Positions 1 to 11,217 of a stretch of DNA of 64,000 bases are shown piece by piece (position 1 is the stretch's first letter; each line of letters starts with the position of its first letter). Position numbers and translations under genes: made by a program. Source of the stretch: Euclidia mi (taxonomy: Eukaryota; Arthropoda; Insecta; Lepidoptera; Erebidae); NCBI GenBank assembly GCA_944739405.2, contig OX123193.2:14434519-14498518 (forward strand), given 5' to 3'. The notes beneath the pieces are model-generated. The model did not search any database, was not told where the DNA came from, and was given only the letters and a program-made list of their open reading frames with translations.

Positions 1-759
1 AACTTAATAGGTTTCGCTGACGCCAGCGAGCGTGCTTACGGCGGAGTCGTATATCTGCAAGTCCGCATTGGTTCTAACTACTCGGTGCAGTTAGTTTGTG
101 CCAAGTCCAAGGTCTCGCCTATTAAAACCATCTCGGTTGCGAGACTGGAGTTGTGCGCGGCCCTTCTGCTGTCTCAGTTGCTCCGCAAGGTTCAAGACAC
201 AGTTTTGCCCCACTTCCCTATCAATAAAATATACGCGTTTTCTGACTCCAAGTAGTGCTCGCTTGGATTTATTCTTCTCCTCACCGCTGGCAGACTTTTG
301 TCGCCAACCGCGTTAGTGAATTGATTGAACTTGTTCCTGCTACTTGTTTCAATCACGTCGCGGGTATTGAGAACCCCGCTGATTGCCTGTCTCGTGGTAT
401 TACTCCACTTAATCTTCTGCATCATCCATTGTGGCATCATGGACCTTCTTGGATTTCCCATGATCCGCCAGAGTGGCCCATGCAACCCTTCGACCACAGT
501 GCAGAGGACGAGGATGTACCCGAACGGAAGTCTGTTTCTCATCCCGTGATTGCTGAGGTTGCTGAATCTCCGATCTTTACACTCGTACTACGCATGTCAT
601 CGTGGTCTAAGTAACTCCGCGCCATCGTTTATGTCTGTAGGTTTCTTAGGCACCTACCTAATGGGACTTTTGTTTCAAGTACTGATATTGAGTTTGAAGA
701 TTGTAACTTACTACGAGCTGTACAGGCTGTTCATTTTAGTAACGACATTCAAAATTTGA
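1..759 (+). pseudogene. BEL/Pao pol: RNase H and connection region
   Basis: Frame 3 from the window edge reads FADASERAYGGVVYLQ and later VARLELCAALLLSQLL, the RNase H signature of BEL/Pao pol. It shifts frame at about 250 into a second open stretch (255-614) carrying FVANRVSELIEL, NPADCLSRG and LWHHGPSW, which is the usual segment after RNase H. A stop at 612-614 and a further shift lead into IRIGGRLL of the integrase region. The order and spacing match an intact pol, so the breaks are point lesions rather than rearrangements. Confidence 0.85.
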
Positions 760-2029
760 AAAACAATGTACCTTATTCTCCCGCTATTCTAAGGCTCAAG
801 CCGTTTCTCGATGAGCACGGCGTCATACGCATTGGTGGTCGTCTGTTAAATTCGGACGAACCTTATAACTACAAGCATCCTTGCATACTACCGCGTCATG
901 ATCATGTTGTCGACCTTCTTGTTGATTTTTATCACAAGAAGCATCTCCATGCTGGTCCAGAGTTGCTTATGTCCTTACTTAGGCATAAATATTGGGTTTT
1001 AGCCGCTCGACGAATAATTCGTCACAGAATACATAAATGTAACGTCTGTTTCAAATTTCGTCCGCGTCCGACTTTCCCTCCCATGGCAGATCTTCCTAGC
1101 CAGCGCGTCAATCAGGTTGATAAAGCGTTTACACATACCGGCTGTGATTACGCAGGACCACTGCAGTATACGCCAGTGCGTGGTCGAGGTGTTAAGAGCC
1201 GTAAAGCTTGGTTATGTATTTTTACATGCTTAACGACGCGCGCTACGCACATTGAGGTTGCGATGGATTTAAGCACGGTGTCATTCCTGAAACGATTTCT
1301 TTCACGGCGCGGCCCTATACAGTGTTTGTACACGGATAACGGCACTTGTTTCGTGGGCGCAAGCTCTTATTTACGCGACCTTTATAAGTTTCTCAGGGAA
1401 GAATATCGTACTTGTCTTCAGGAGGAACTTTCCATTAATCATATTGACTGGAAGTTTATTCCGCCAGCATCACCACATTTTGGTGGATGTTGGGAAAGCA
1501 TGGTCAAAGTAATTAAAACGCATCTCTTTAATGTTATAGGTCAACGGAACAGATCCTCTCTTACGAAGAGCTTTTAACTGTCCTTGCACAAGTAGAGGCG
1601 CTGATCAACTCGCGTCCGCTCACAGCATTGAGTAATGACCCTGCAGAACCATCCGCGTTAAGCCCTGCACATTTTCTGAACACAGTGCCATTGTCGTCAT
1701 TTCCGGCTCCTGAAGCAGACTCTTCAAGCTTGCTCCAGAGACATACTCTGCTAGATAAACTCGTGTAGTCGTTCTGGCGGCGCTGGCGTGCGGAATATCT
1801 CCACTAAATTCAGGCTAGATCCAAATGGAATAGTCCTGCATCCCCTATGCAGGAGGGTACGTTGGTCGTCATAGTACAAGATAATGCTCCGCCGCTATCA
1901 TGGCCGTTAGCCATCGTCGAGAAACTGCATACTTCCAATGACGGTACAACCCGCGTTTTTACCGTGAAAACCGCGAAGGAGAGCTACGTGCGCCCTGTTG
2001 TACGTCTCTGTCCGCTTCCAACTCAGTGA
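756..2029 (+). pseudogene. BEL/Pao pol: integrase and C-terminal domain
   Basis: The 273-residue open stretch 756-1577 holds an H2C2 zinc-binding domain (H and H in the YHKKHLHAG area, C-x2-C in CNVC) and a DDE integrase core: D in GCDYAGPL, D in YTDNGTCF, E in GGCWESMVK. After the stop near 1577 another frame continues with INSRPLTALSNDP and LSPAHFL, typical of this family. The 1847-2029 stretch (LVVIVQDNAPPLSWPLAIV to YVRPVVRLCPL) is the DUF5641-like C-terminal domain. All three catalytic acidic residues remain although the frame is broken at about 1556 and 1766. Confidence 0.88.
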
Positions 2030-2234
2030 GATCTAGCCTGAAAATGGATCTACTTCTTAGTTTAAGTATTAAGTTTGTAGCTTTCGTTATAATTGTTTCG
2101 CTAAAGTTAATTTGGATTAATTTTAATATCATATCGCTGTCTCAGCCTATTGATGGGTTAAGCGGTAGTGCATCCAACATAGCTAAGTTCATTTTTATGT
2201 TTTTTAAAGGCAACCCTTTAGGGCCGGGGGGATA

Positions 2235-2780
2235 TGGTAGCGCCATCTATCTTTCTTTTGATAATTAATTACATCAACGTCGATCGCTCCTCGCTTGCTC
2301 GTCCAATACGAGTGATCCTTTTTATTCCTTCCCTTTCCCAAAGGTACGCCTAGGTCTAATTCGGTCTAGTTCAACGACGCGCGAATGTCAAGAATCATCT
2401 ATCTCGCTGACCGGCCGCGTTCGCGAGGCAGAACCGCGACGCGCCGAACCCGTGTAATACCGCTATATCTCGCCAGTTAATAATATAAACGAGAACAAAA
2501 CCGCCCGCGGGTGAAGTGGAGTGACCTGTGTAGCTCTGGGTAGGATCCAGATGGAGTGATCAGCTTTGTGGCCCGATTCTGGAAGAAGCCGGCAGCCGCT
2601 ATCTTGTCAATCCGAGAGAAAGGAGGTAGGTGTGCTGTAAACCCCACTATCTGTAATTTTTCAACTTCTCCTCACCTTTGTCCTATCCCGATTATCAGCC
2701 ATCCTCATACAGTCCTCAATATTAATATTTTTCCAAATCGCCTAATACTTACGGTTCGGTGCATAGACGAACCACTAGCA
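2235..2780 (+). repeat. Putative 3' LTR of the BEL element
   Basis: A purine-rich tract ends at about 2233, where plus-strand priming would start, and what follows is non-coding and GC-rich compared with its surroundings. The left edge is supported by the tract. The right edge is a guess, because the partner LTR is outside the window and no TSD can be tested. Confidence 0.4.
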
Positions 2781-4229
2781 TAAAAATTAATTACGTACGC
2801 ATTCATTTACAAACAAACAACGAGTTGACGTAGAGCTACCACTTATTTTCTGATAAACTGTATGCTTGTCAACCCAAGAAAATAAAAGCTCAACAGCAAC
2901 GAGCTTGGCTATGAGATATGAGAGTGATGAAGTCTTAAAGAGATAATAGATATATAATTTTGTATATAGCTCTGGATCTTTTCTTGGTTATAAAAGCTTG
3001 CTAATTTCAGCAAGAATGGAAAAGTACTATCATCTCAAAGAATATCAACTTAAATTAACAGTATCTATACTGTTACATTTCGTTCAATGAGTGGATGGAT
3101 GATGCTGTAGACTCAATCCCGTTTTAATCCATCTAATGTGAACTGTACGTTTCCAACATAGCACTATATACTTTGAAAGAGATAATAATATGTTTACATA
3201 TTATTATCTCTTTCGAATTATATATGAACTAACAAGAATATGATTAAAATATAATTACCAAAATTCAGACCAAATACATACTCTACCAACTTATATGCCA
3301 TCCAAATAATTTAAAAAGTATGCCAACTAATTCAAGCTAAAATAAAGTTAAAATTAAGCGTTCACAATTCTTGCTATAGTATTTTTAACTTTTTAATATA
3401 ATGACGTAAAATATATTAAGTTAAGCTATTCCATTGTAAACTTAATTTCCCGCTAAAGTTTTAGTGAATGAAAGAACATTAACTTCGTTCAGTGGAACTT
3501 TTATACATTTCTCGTTTTAACAGAGCTGAGAAACAATACAGCTAAATGTAGTTTCTAAACACTTTATACTGTACACTCGAATAGGGAATACGGAGTTCGT
3601 AGAGCGCCGCAGCGAAAGAATGGTGCTTGTCCAGTCTTAAGTTGAATTCGAGTTCAGACATAAACGGCTTTGATATAAAGCAATTTAAAGCATAATTGTG
3701 ATATAATTTGAGAGATTCCAAGCTTTATAGCGTTTCATTAAAATGTTTTCGTTAGTGATTTAATATAAGTCATTGGTAAATGAACAGTAAATAGCATAAC
3801 AAAGTTTGATATAACCAGACTTCTAAAGCTTCACCATACCGAGAATTAAAATTTTCATCTTTAAAATATGTACTTTTAAAACCATTTCTCGACTTGAACT
3901 GCTGTACAGTGAAAAAGCACCTTAAAAAGAGCACATACTTTTAGTAGCGCTATGGGCTTCTGTAGAAATGATATTTCTTTATCTAAATGTTGACACAAAG
4001 TCATAGAAACCATACAGACTCGGAGGATTTCTCACCCGTTTACTAAAAAAGGGTTGGTTTATATCCAGTTACAAATATTTTTTTCTTTTTAAATAAAGAA
4101 ACAAGCTTCGTATATTTCAAATAGGACAGTTATTAGTAACTGGATGCCATTTGGCTTGAATTCTTAAGAAATGCTTTCAGGCAGCTTACTGTGTTTAATG
4201 ATTACGTCCTGTTGCTCTCCAAGGATTGG
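2781..4229. other. Non-coding stretch, no gene seen
   Basis: AT-rich DNA without an ORF I would support. The only structure noted is a perfect palindrome at 3175-3214, listed separately. Confidence 0.6.
3175..3214. repeat. Perfect 18-bp palindrome, 4-nt spacer
   Basis: Arm GAAAGAGATAATAATATG at 3175-3192 is followed by spacer TTTA and its exact reverse complement at 3197-3214. It does not belong to any recognised element. It has the same design as the palindromes at 25449, 37888, 47192 and 54853. Confidence 0.9.
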
Positions 4230-4451
4230 TCCATGCTTATATTATAAATCTGAAGGTTATGTTTGTTTGTTAGAACATACTCATAAATCTTAGGAACTAC
4301 TGGTCCGATTTCAAATAATAATTTTTGTGTTAGATAAGCCACTTGTCGGGGAAAGCTATAAATAGGCTATATCAATTTATCGGGGAAGGCTATATAACAT
4401 CATGGGTGCGGTAGCCTTAAATATCGAGGGTGTAAATGCTAGTTCAGCTAG
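4230..4451 (+). mobile_element. Short Helitron-like non-autonomous element
   Basis: The stretch starts with TC, continues with TATTATAAATCTGAAGG and a GTTTGTTTGTTAG run, and ends near two CTAG tetranucleotides (4439-4442 and 4448-4451). From memory this resembles the many short Helitron derivatives of Lepidoptera. No coding capacity. Which CTAG is the true end is not resolved. Confidence 0.5.
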
Positions 4452-4509
4452 GGTATTATAATAAAGATTTCATTATTTAAAAATTGCTACCTTTCAATTT
4501 ACTAAGATT

Positions 4510-4521
4510 ATAACGTGACGT
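4510..4521. repeat. Left target-site duplication of the RTE element
   Basis: ATAACGTGACGT here is repeated exactly at 13311-13322, immediately after the (GTAT)n-like 3' tail of the RTE LINE. This fixes the insertion limits at 4522-13310. Confidence 0.92.
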
Positions 4522-4773
4522 CAGGGAGATGGGCCTCGTTAGCTTTGGTTGGCAACCTGTCTAGGAGAAGGAAAACTCTGAAATTAAACCAACTTACAGG
4601 GAGCATACCCGACACAAAACCCCGATCTAAGGTGTGAACCGACCCGTGCCGAGGGATTCGTGGCCAGAGGGCAAGCTGGTCGTAAACGGAGGGTGCCTGT
4701 ATTGGTGGTCACAGGGCACAGCTGATATTCCGCCTTACCCACATAAAGAGCTCTGCGGGGATGGACCGTCTAG

Positions 4774-5826
4774 ATGCCTAAATCTCGTGGGAATGCTATA
4801 GGAACAAAAACTTCTTCTTCTCCATACGGCGGCGACGCGGTTCGCAACTCGTCACGTCTCGTTCCCAGCGAGGGCGAAAAACGGCCTACGGAAAGTCGGT
4901 TTGCAACGTTGAATGTTGGAGGAGGGATGGATGGCAAATTGGATGAAGTATGTCAGATGATGGATGAAAGAAAGATTGATGTTCTTTGTGTGAATGAAAC
5001 AAAAAGGAAAGGGTGTGACACCACCAAGCATGGCACATATACGGCGTATTGGTCTGGGGTAGATAGTACCACCAGAGCCTGCAAGGGAGTTGGTGTAATA
5101 CTATCTGCGCGAATGAATGAGTATGTAAAAGAGTTTGAATGTGTAAATGCTAGGCTACTATGGATGAGAATGAAAGTAGGACTTACTCGTGTCTTTATTA
5201 TAGGGGTGTACGCCCCGGTCCATATTGATACGGGTATGTCACAGCAAGAGCAAGATCAAAGGCAGGAGTTTTGGGACAGTTTAAGAGATATTTTGAGAAA
5301 CTGTGAGGATAACGAAAGATTGATTTTTTTAGGGGATTTCAATGGATGGGTAGGAGTAAAGCGAGATAAATTTAAAAGGGTTTTAGGTGCATTCGGTGAT
5401 GAGAGTGTGAACGAAAACGGAAAAGCACTGCTTGAGGTTTGTTTGGAGTGGAGCCTTTGTGTGACAAACACCATGTTTGATCACAAAAGAATACATATGT
5501 ATACGCGTGAGGCGAAAAATGTTAGAAGAATGATGATTGATTTTGTAATAGTAGATGAACGACTGAGAAAGAATGTGATGGATACAAGAGTGTATCGAGG
5601 GATCGGCATCCACACAGACCACTTCTTGGTGTTGAGCCGAATAAGTGGGCTCTTTAAAGGATGGCGACACCGGGAGCATAATGAAAATAGAGTCTTGGAA
5701 AGAATAAAAGTAGAAAATCTGCAAGAGAAAGATGTGAAAGACGAATATAAACGAAGATTGACAGCAAGATTTGAGAGGCGCGATGGCATAAACGATTTGG
5801 ATGAATTATGACAGTCCTTTAAAGAA
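4774..5826 (+). pseudogene. RTE endonuclease domain (first half of the ORF)
   Basis: The open stretch 4774-5811 (345 residues) is an AP-endonuclease-like domain that nicks target DNA for target-primed reverse transcription. Visible motifs in order: RFATLNVGG, the metal-binding E in VLCVNETKR, FIIGVYAPV, IFLGDFNGW, MMIDFVIVDERL and HTDHFLVLSRI. The stop at 5809-5811 is TGA where a Trp codon would fit. Translation past it reads QSFKE up to the nested insertion at 5827, and the domain resumes at 11218. Proteins of this kind are often misannotated as craniofacial development protein 2-like in insects. Confidence 0.9.
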
Positions 5827-6329
5827 TAATAATAATAATAATAATCATTTATTTGCTTAAAAGTTGGTACATTGAGATCTGAAAAGTTAAGTTCAGGACA
5901 ACTTCAGTCAGGTTGTGACATGCAAATGTAAAAAAATAAATTATAATTTAATTGTTACTAGTAGAATTGACAATAATAATATTAATTTCAAAATCTAAAT
6001 TAAATTATACAATATTTTTGAGATTGGCAACAATATAAAAATCAATTGAAATGAATGTTTAAATAAATTCAATGTCATTAAAATAAAGATAATCTATGTC
6101 AATTTAATTGAGTCAGCTAAAATACCAAAAAACTCAATGTCAACATAAACAATGTCAGTGTAAAATAATATAAAAAAAAATTAAAATTAAAAACCAATGT
6201 CAACATAAAACATGTCAGTATAAAAATAATATAAATGTCAATCTGGAATTAATAATAATATAAAGTCAATATAAAATGTATGACGATAATAAGAATTCAT
6301 ACTGTTAATTTTAATTAGATTCCAAAATA
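5827..6329 (-). other. 3' UTR and ATT-repeat tail of the nested LINE
   Basis: Very AT-rich sequence with an (AAT)n run at 5827-5843 on the plus strand, and loosely repeated blocks containing AATGTCAACATAAA near 6135 and 6193. In the direction of the LINE this is its 3' UTR and tail. No ORF. Confidence 0.7.
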
Positions 6330-8258
6330 TCACTCGTTTAATTCCAGAAAATCATTTATTGTGTAAAAAGATATCACAATCAGCCATTTCTTAAGTTCTA
6401 TACTGAACTTTTTTAATGGTAGATCTCTTATATCATTAGGGATTTTATTATAAATCTTCCCACACATAACATAACAATTCTTTTCAAATAAAGTTGTTCT
6501 AGGGATTTTAGGTAAAACGACTCTATTTGGATCCCGAGTATTTATCAGATATGTTTCTTTAGCTAGAGTAAAATAGTTCCTTCTGCTCTTTAACAAATTT
6601 GCTAGCTTCAAATATGTAGATGCTGGGCAAAGTCAATAACTCTAACTTTACGAATATAGGCCGACAGGATTCCCATGGTGGAATACCAACAATTGCCCTT
6701 ACACACTTCTTTTGTGCGATAAACACTCTATGGATATCTGTAGAATTTCCCCAAAGTATTAGACCATACCTCAGAATTGACTCAATATAGCCACGATATG
6801 CAAGTAGTATTGTATGTAAATTTGCTGTTTTGCGAAGTTTGTACAGTACATATACAAACCTATTTAGATTGTCACAAACTTGATTCACATGCGATTTCCA
6901 ATTGCAATATCTATCTAATGTAATTCCTAGAAACTTGGTTTCACCAACCTGATGCAATCTATTGCCATTTAAATTGATGTCCAGATTTAAAAGATTTTGA
7001 CAATGAGTACTAAATTTTATGTATTTTGTTTTGCTTGCATTTATATGTAAATTGTTTTTGTCAAGCCATGTAGTTATAGAATTAATTTTATTGTTTATGT
7101 CAGTGGTGTAATAAGAAATGTCATTTTTATCAGCAGAAAATATTATAGATAGGTCATCAGCAAATAAAGTACAGGCATTTTGAGTGATGTCTGGGAGGTC
7201 GTTTATGTACAAAAGAAAAGCAACGGCCCTAGAACGCTCCCCTGAGGGACGCCACATGAATTCTGTCTATAACTAGACCTATGCATCACTAACTCTTTAT
7301 TTTGGTTTATATAAGGAATCTCAACACACTGACTACGGTCATCCAAGTATGACTTTATCCAGTCTAATGCAGGTCCTCTTATGCCATAATTTTCAATTTT
7401 ATTTAGTACCAATTTGTGAGAGACAAAGTCAAATGCTTTTGACATATCGAAAAAAATAGCTGTCATTAATTTGTTGTTTTCAATGTGATTTAATACTTTA
7501 GTTACTAAATTAAAGCAAGCCAAAACTGTGGATTTGCCTTTCTGAAAACCGTATTGTTCATTTTTAATTATTTTATTTTTATCAATAAAAGTAATAAGTC
7601 GTTTCTGCATTGCCTTTTCAAAGATTTTCGATATTACAGGTATTGAAGCAATAGGCCTGTAATTACCTATTTCTATATGGTCATCTTTTTTGTACAATGG
7701 TTTAAAGATGACATTTTTTAATAATTTTGAGAAACAACCTTCTGCAAATGACAGATTAACTAAATGTGTCAGCACAGGGGTCAATTCATTTGAGCTTGCT
7801 TTTAGTATTTTAGTGGCTATATTATCACTACCTACTGCATTTGTGTTCTTAAGAGACATTATAATTTGTGTGATTTCATTATGACTATATTATCTTAAGA
7901 AGATGCTATCACTTGCTATGTTCATGTAAGTATTTCTTAATTCAATATTTCGTTTATTTGTAAGCTCTAACCAATACCTATTTAACTCCTCAGCAATATG
8001 TTTGGTGTTGTTAGTTACGTCAACATTTTTCTGTATAATTTTGTTGATCAGGTGTAATTTATTGGTAGATGCATATTCCTCTTTTATAAGCTCCCATGAG
8101 GATTTACAGACATTTTTAGAGTGTTGTAATATTTTTGTTGAACAATTTTTCCTAGACTGGTTAATACAGTCTTTTAGTAACCTAGTATAAATCTTATATT
8201 TTTTCTTATTAGCAATTGATTTCAATTTGTGAAATTTATAACTTAAAAACCTAACCAA
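6330..8258 (-). pseudogene. Nested LINE ORF2: reverse transcriptase and C-terminus
   Basis: Minus-strand pieces read in order. 8258-7890 is the linker after the endonuclease. 7859-7203 has the fingers and palm with NYRPIASIPVISKIFE, motif A FFDMSKAFDFVSH and motif B SCGVPQGSVLGPLLF. 7257-6559 has INDLPDITQNA, the catalytic FADD box, FLGITLDRYCNW and ILRYGLILWGNS. 6611-6330 is the C-terminal tail. The frame shifts at about 7210-7250 and again at 6559-6611, with a further break at about 7860-7890. The catalytic aspartates of motif A and FADD are intact. Confidence 0.88.
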
Positions 8259-8441
8259 ACAACTAGTCTCTCAGTCACTAAATCATTGTATGCCATTCTT
8301 GGTTGTCTGGAAGAAATCGCATTTTGCGATAAGACCGCCCTTGTACCACTAGACTTAAGTTCTTCTTTTGATCCATGTATTCTTGTTTTTTCTGGTGTAC
8401 AATAAAGAGTTACTACTACCTACCTACCTAGTGACCTAACC
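8257..8441 (+). mobile_element. 5'-truncated LINE tail nested in the nested LINE
   Basis: A short plus-strand fragment with TGCGATAAGACCGCC and GGTGTACAATAAAGAG, followed by a TACC-repeat tail. The same 3' end occurs at 36140-36245 and 48790-48935. Flanking direct repeats share a perfect core AAAAACCTAACC (8245-8256 and 8442-8453) inside an imperfect repeat of about 25 bp. This is the third nesting level inside the RTE. Confidence 0.8.
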
Positions 8442-9521
8442 AAAAACCTAACCTGCAACTAGTTCTCAAACCTTTGGTCACCCATTTTAGTCTACTTGTT
8501 TTTTTTGCAATTTTTATTTTAACCGTAGGAAAGCATAAATCATAAAAGAGAGTAGTCAATTCATGGAAGTGCTTATATGCTTGATCAACATTTGTTTCAC
8601 TGTACACCTCTGAGAAAGAGAGACTAGACATGCATTGTTTAAACTTGAGAACATTTTGATTACAATACTCTCTTCTATATATGAAATACTCTAGGGGGGT
8701 TTCTTTCTTTCTTACAGGAATGTGTAACATTTGTGCTGTATTGTGGTCAGAGAGGTCTAGGTGGAGTAGTTTGCCTTTCGCTGTTCCGAAACTACTAATC
8801 AGGTGATCTATACAAGAACTCTGTTGCGTTGCTTCATTAATGTGAAATATCATGTTGAAGTTTCTAATAATATCCTTGAATTGAGTAGTAATGTTACTAT
8901 TTTGTAAGGTATTCACATAATAATCACCTGCCAAAATGAGCCTTTTACTTTATTTTTGACGGAAATAATACAGTATCTTACACCGATTAGTAGCAAATAT
9001 CCCAAAGTTAGAAGTAGGTGTCCTATAAATGACAATAACCAAAAGGTTGTGTGCTAACACCTCTATTCCACAGCATTCAAAATCATTGTCTATACTGTAG
9101 TCTTTTAACAACCCTATTTTACTGACCGTTACTCTTTCTTTACGAAAATACAGGTACCACCACGTTTTTGTTTTTTCGCTCTGCAGTATGATGCTGCTTG
9201 TTTGTAGCCAGAAAGTTTTAATAAGTATTCATGGCCTTTTTCAATAAAAAATTCTGACGAACATATTATGTCCAGTTCTTCGGTTTGACTACGTAATTCT
9301 GCTAAATGTATTTCAATCAAATTTTGTTTGCTCAAAAAGCCAGCAATGTTTTGGTGGAGAATTCTAAGACATTTATTCCCGAAAAAACAACTCAGGTGAT
9401 GTATTGGAGATGCCTGTATTACAATTTTCCGTTTGAGTATCCGCATGTACCCAGGTTTGTGATTCAGACCTACAAATTTTTCGAGTCTTTGGGCAAAACT
9501 TGGTATTGATTTGCTCAGCAT
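8442..9521 (-). pseudogene. Nested LINE ORF2: endonuclease domain
   Basis: Minus-strand pieces 9521-9129 and 8934-8442 with an out-of-frame bridge. Visible motifs: LRILHQNIAGF, the acidic residue in IICSSEFFIEKG, RGGTCIFVKK, VIVIYRTPTS, LILAGDYYVN (family norm GDFN), SCIDHLISSF and LDLSDHNTAQ. It belongs to the AP-endonuclease family, nicking target DNA. The Asn-to-Tyr change in the GDFN box and a stop near 8940 show decay. The ORF is cut at 8442 by the LINE tail insertion and resumes at 8258. Confidence 0.82.
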
Positions 9522-9752
9522 TTACTTGTAGTTTTTTATACGTCAAATACTTTTCGTCATAATCTAATTGGTCTATAAAACTATTTGTTTGTTTACTCAT
9601 GTTAAACATATTGTAATAATTATTCTAACTACACATAAAGTCAATGAAAATACAATTATAATATTGCCTGCTTACCATTTTTAACATGTCATTCAATTTA
9701 TATTCATTCAAATATCTATTAATTACCGTTTTCAAAACAAAATCTTTGCACT

Positions 9753-10648
9753 TCAAATTTTTAAGAAAAATGACAGCTCAGTCATAATTTTTAGAGGGTT
9801 ACTATCATGTTGCCCCACAGATAATATAATGCGATCGTCCTGATGGATGTCAAACAATTTAGCACATGTCAAAATTTGTTCGGTCGAAGCATTCGGTTTG
9901 ATAATCGATCTAATATTATAACGAATGATGTTTGAACTTAATCTTAGTTTAGTCATGTGTTTCGACATATTCATGCATTGAGAACCGCCAAATATAAATA
10001 TACGTCTAGTCGAGTCGTTCACGGGTTGGTTCTCCGTTCCACGTCTATACAAGTCTTTCACGGGTTGGTTCTCCGGATACACGTTACCTTGCATTCCCAC
10101 ATCTGTATAGGCGGGTGAGCGCTTATCAGTAATTCCACTACTGGTGAGGGGTTTGTTCTCGGTGCTGTGTGAAGACCTTCTTCTTCGCGTGTTATTTTAT
10201 GCTCTATTTGTGGTTGGCATATTGGTGATGGTTTTCTTGATTTGGTGACTGAACTATCGTTGAAAGTGTCCGTAAGTCGTCGTCTCACACTGTTTTTTTT
10301 CGTTGTGGAAAGATTTTTTCTAAATGTTGTTATAGGACTCATACATATTTGTTTCAACGCGCTTACTTCTTGTATCATTTGAGCTATTTGTTTTTTCAAT
10401 TCTACATTTTCTAAAATAACATTTTCAAGTTCATTTTGTGTGCTTTCTAAGTTGCATTTAAAGTTATTTATTTCTGTAGTCAACTCTTCTCTACATAATG
10501 TCAAGGCCAGGGTGGAAAGGTCAAAGCTTTTCGTAAGCAGCTCTTCTGAACATGATGAATTCATTGAATTACTGCTAATATTCAAATCTTCTAGCGATGT
10601 TGATTTTGTAATAGGTTTCCTTATTGTAATATAATTGATGTCTTCCAT
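9753..10648 (-). pseudogene. Nested LINE ORF1: coiled coil plus SGNH/GDSL-like domain
   Basis: 10648-10058 encodes an ORF1 N-terminus with a clear heptad-rich stretch (LALTLCREELTTEINNF to IAQMIQEVSAL), probably a coiled coil for multimerisation. After a frameshift near 10090, 10100-9753 reads RRIFIFGGSQCMNMSK and DRIILSVGQHDSNP. These fit block I and the VGxND-like block of the SGNH esterase fold found in ORF1 of some CR1-type elements. The block I Asp is replaced by Gly, so catalysis is unlikely. I infer a particle-forming ORF1 protein, now broken. Confidence 0.7.
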
Positions 10649-11217
10649 ATTTGTTATACTAACTTTTATCGATTCACAGCTTACAACGTACGTTTGTGAA
10701 GACTGGTTACTTTGGCCTTTTTTGCTATTTATTATGCTATATTATTAAATGTGTATGTACTGGAACGCGTTCATTGCCATTGCACTTTAGTTGGTAGCAC
10801 TGTAATGCTCTTTGGTCTTGATTGGTGAATTATTCTGGGTGATATTGCATGAATAGCCAGTTTTGAATGGTGATAACGGTATAGTGAAAACTCAAAACTT
10901 TTTGGCCTATTTAGGACGTGTTTGTCGGCACCATGTTTATATTGGGTGATATAATAAGTCCTTCCGTTGTATTTTGATGTCATCTGCTACCACATATCAC
11001 TCCACTTCGTAGTATTTCCAGTTTATAATAGGCACCTAGTTCACTGCTATTTATTTTTGTCACTGATCAAAATGTTATTTGCAAACGATATTATTAGATA
11101 ATTCAACTGTTTTCACTTCACTTGTGGTATATTACTTATATTTACTTGCGAAAATTATGATGAAAAAATATTTTAAATACGGAGACAATGTTTACTTCAG
11201 CCGGTGTTGCTAGCAAA
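10649..11217 (-). other. 5' leader of the nested LINE
   Basis: Sequence upstream of ORF1 on the minus strand up to the target-site duplication. It should contain an internal promoter if this copy is full length. I see no motif I can name; the 70-residue ORF here has no recognisable domain. Confidence 0.5.

Larger units (their letters stand above)
1..2780 (+). mobile_element. BEL/Pao LTR retrotransposon, 5' part outside window
   Basis: The window opens inside pol of a BEL/Pao retrotransposon. Order along the plus strand is RNase H, connection, H2C2 zinc-binding integrase domain, integrase core, C-terminal domain, a purine-rich tract (GGGCCGGGGGGA at about 2222-2233) and a probable 3' LTR. Reading frame changes several times and stops occur, so it is inactive. 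The gag, protease and reverse transcriptase would lie left of position 1. The right edge is uncertain because no second LTR is in the window for comparison. Confidence 0.85.
5827..11217 (-). mobile_element. CR1/Daphne-like LINE nested inside the RTE
   Basis: A complete-looking LINE on the minus strand: 5' leader (11217-10650), ORF1 (coiled coil plus SGNH-like domain), ORF2 (endonuclease plus reverse transcriptase), an AT-rich 3' UTR with short repeats and an (ATT)n tail at 5827-5843. The insertion duplicated TTTAA(A)GAA: TTTAAAGAA at 5818-5826 and TTTAAGAA at 11218-11225. Removing the insert leaves the RTE reading frame essentially continuous, which proves the order of insertion. Family assignment to a CR1-like clade is from recalled motifs. 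Confidence 0.88.

Noticed and set aside
5256..5789. Minus-strand ORFs of 72-113 residues opposite the RTE endonuclease
   Set aside because: Shadows of the plus-strand coding sequence.
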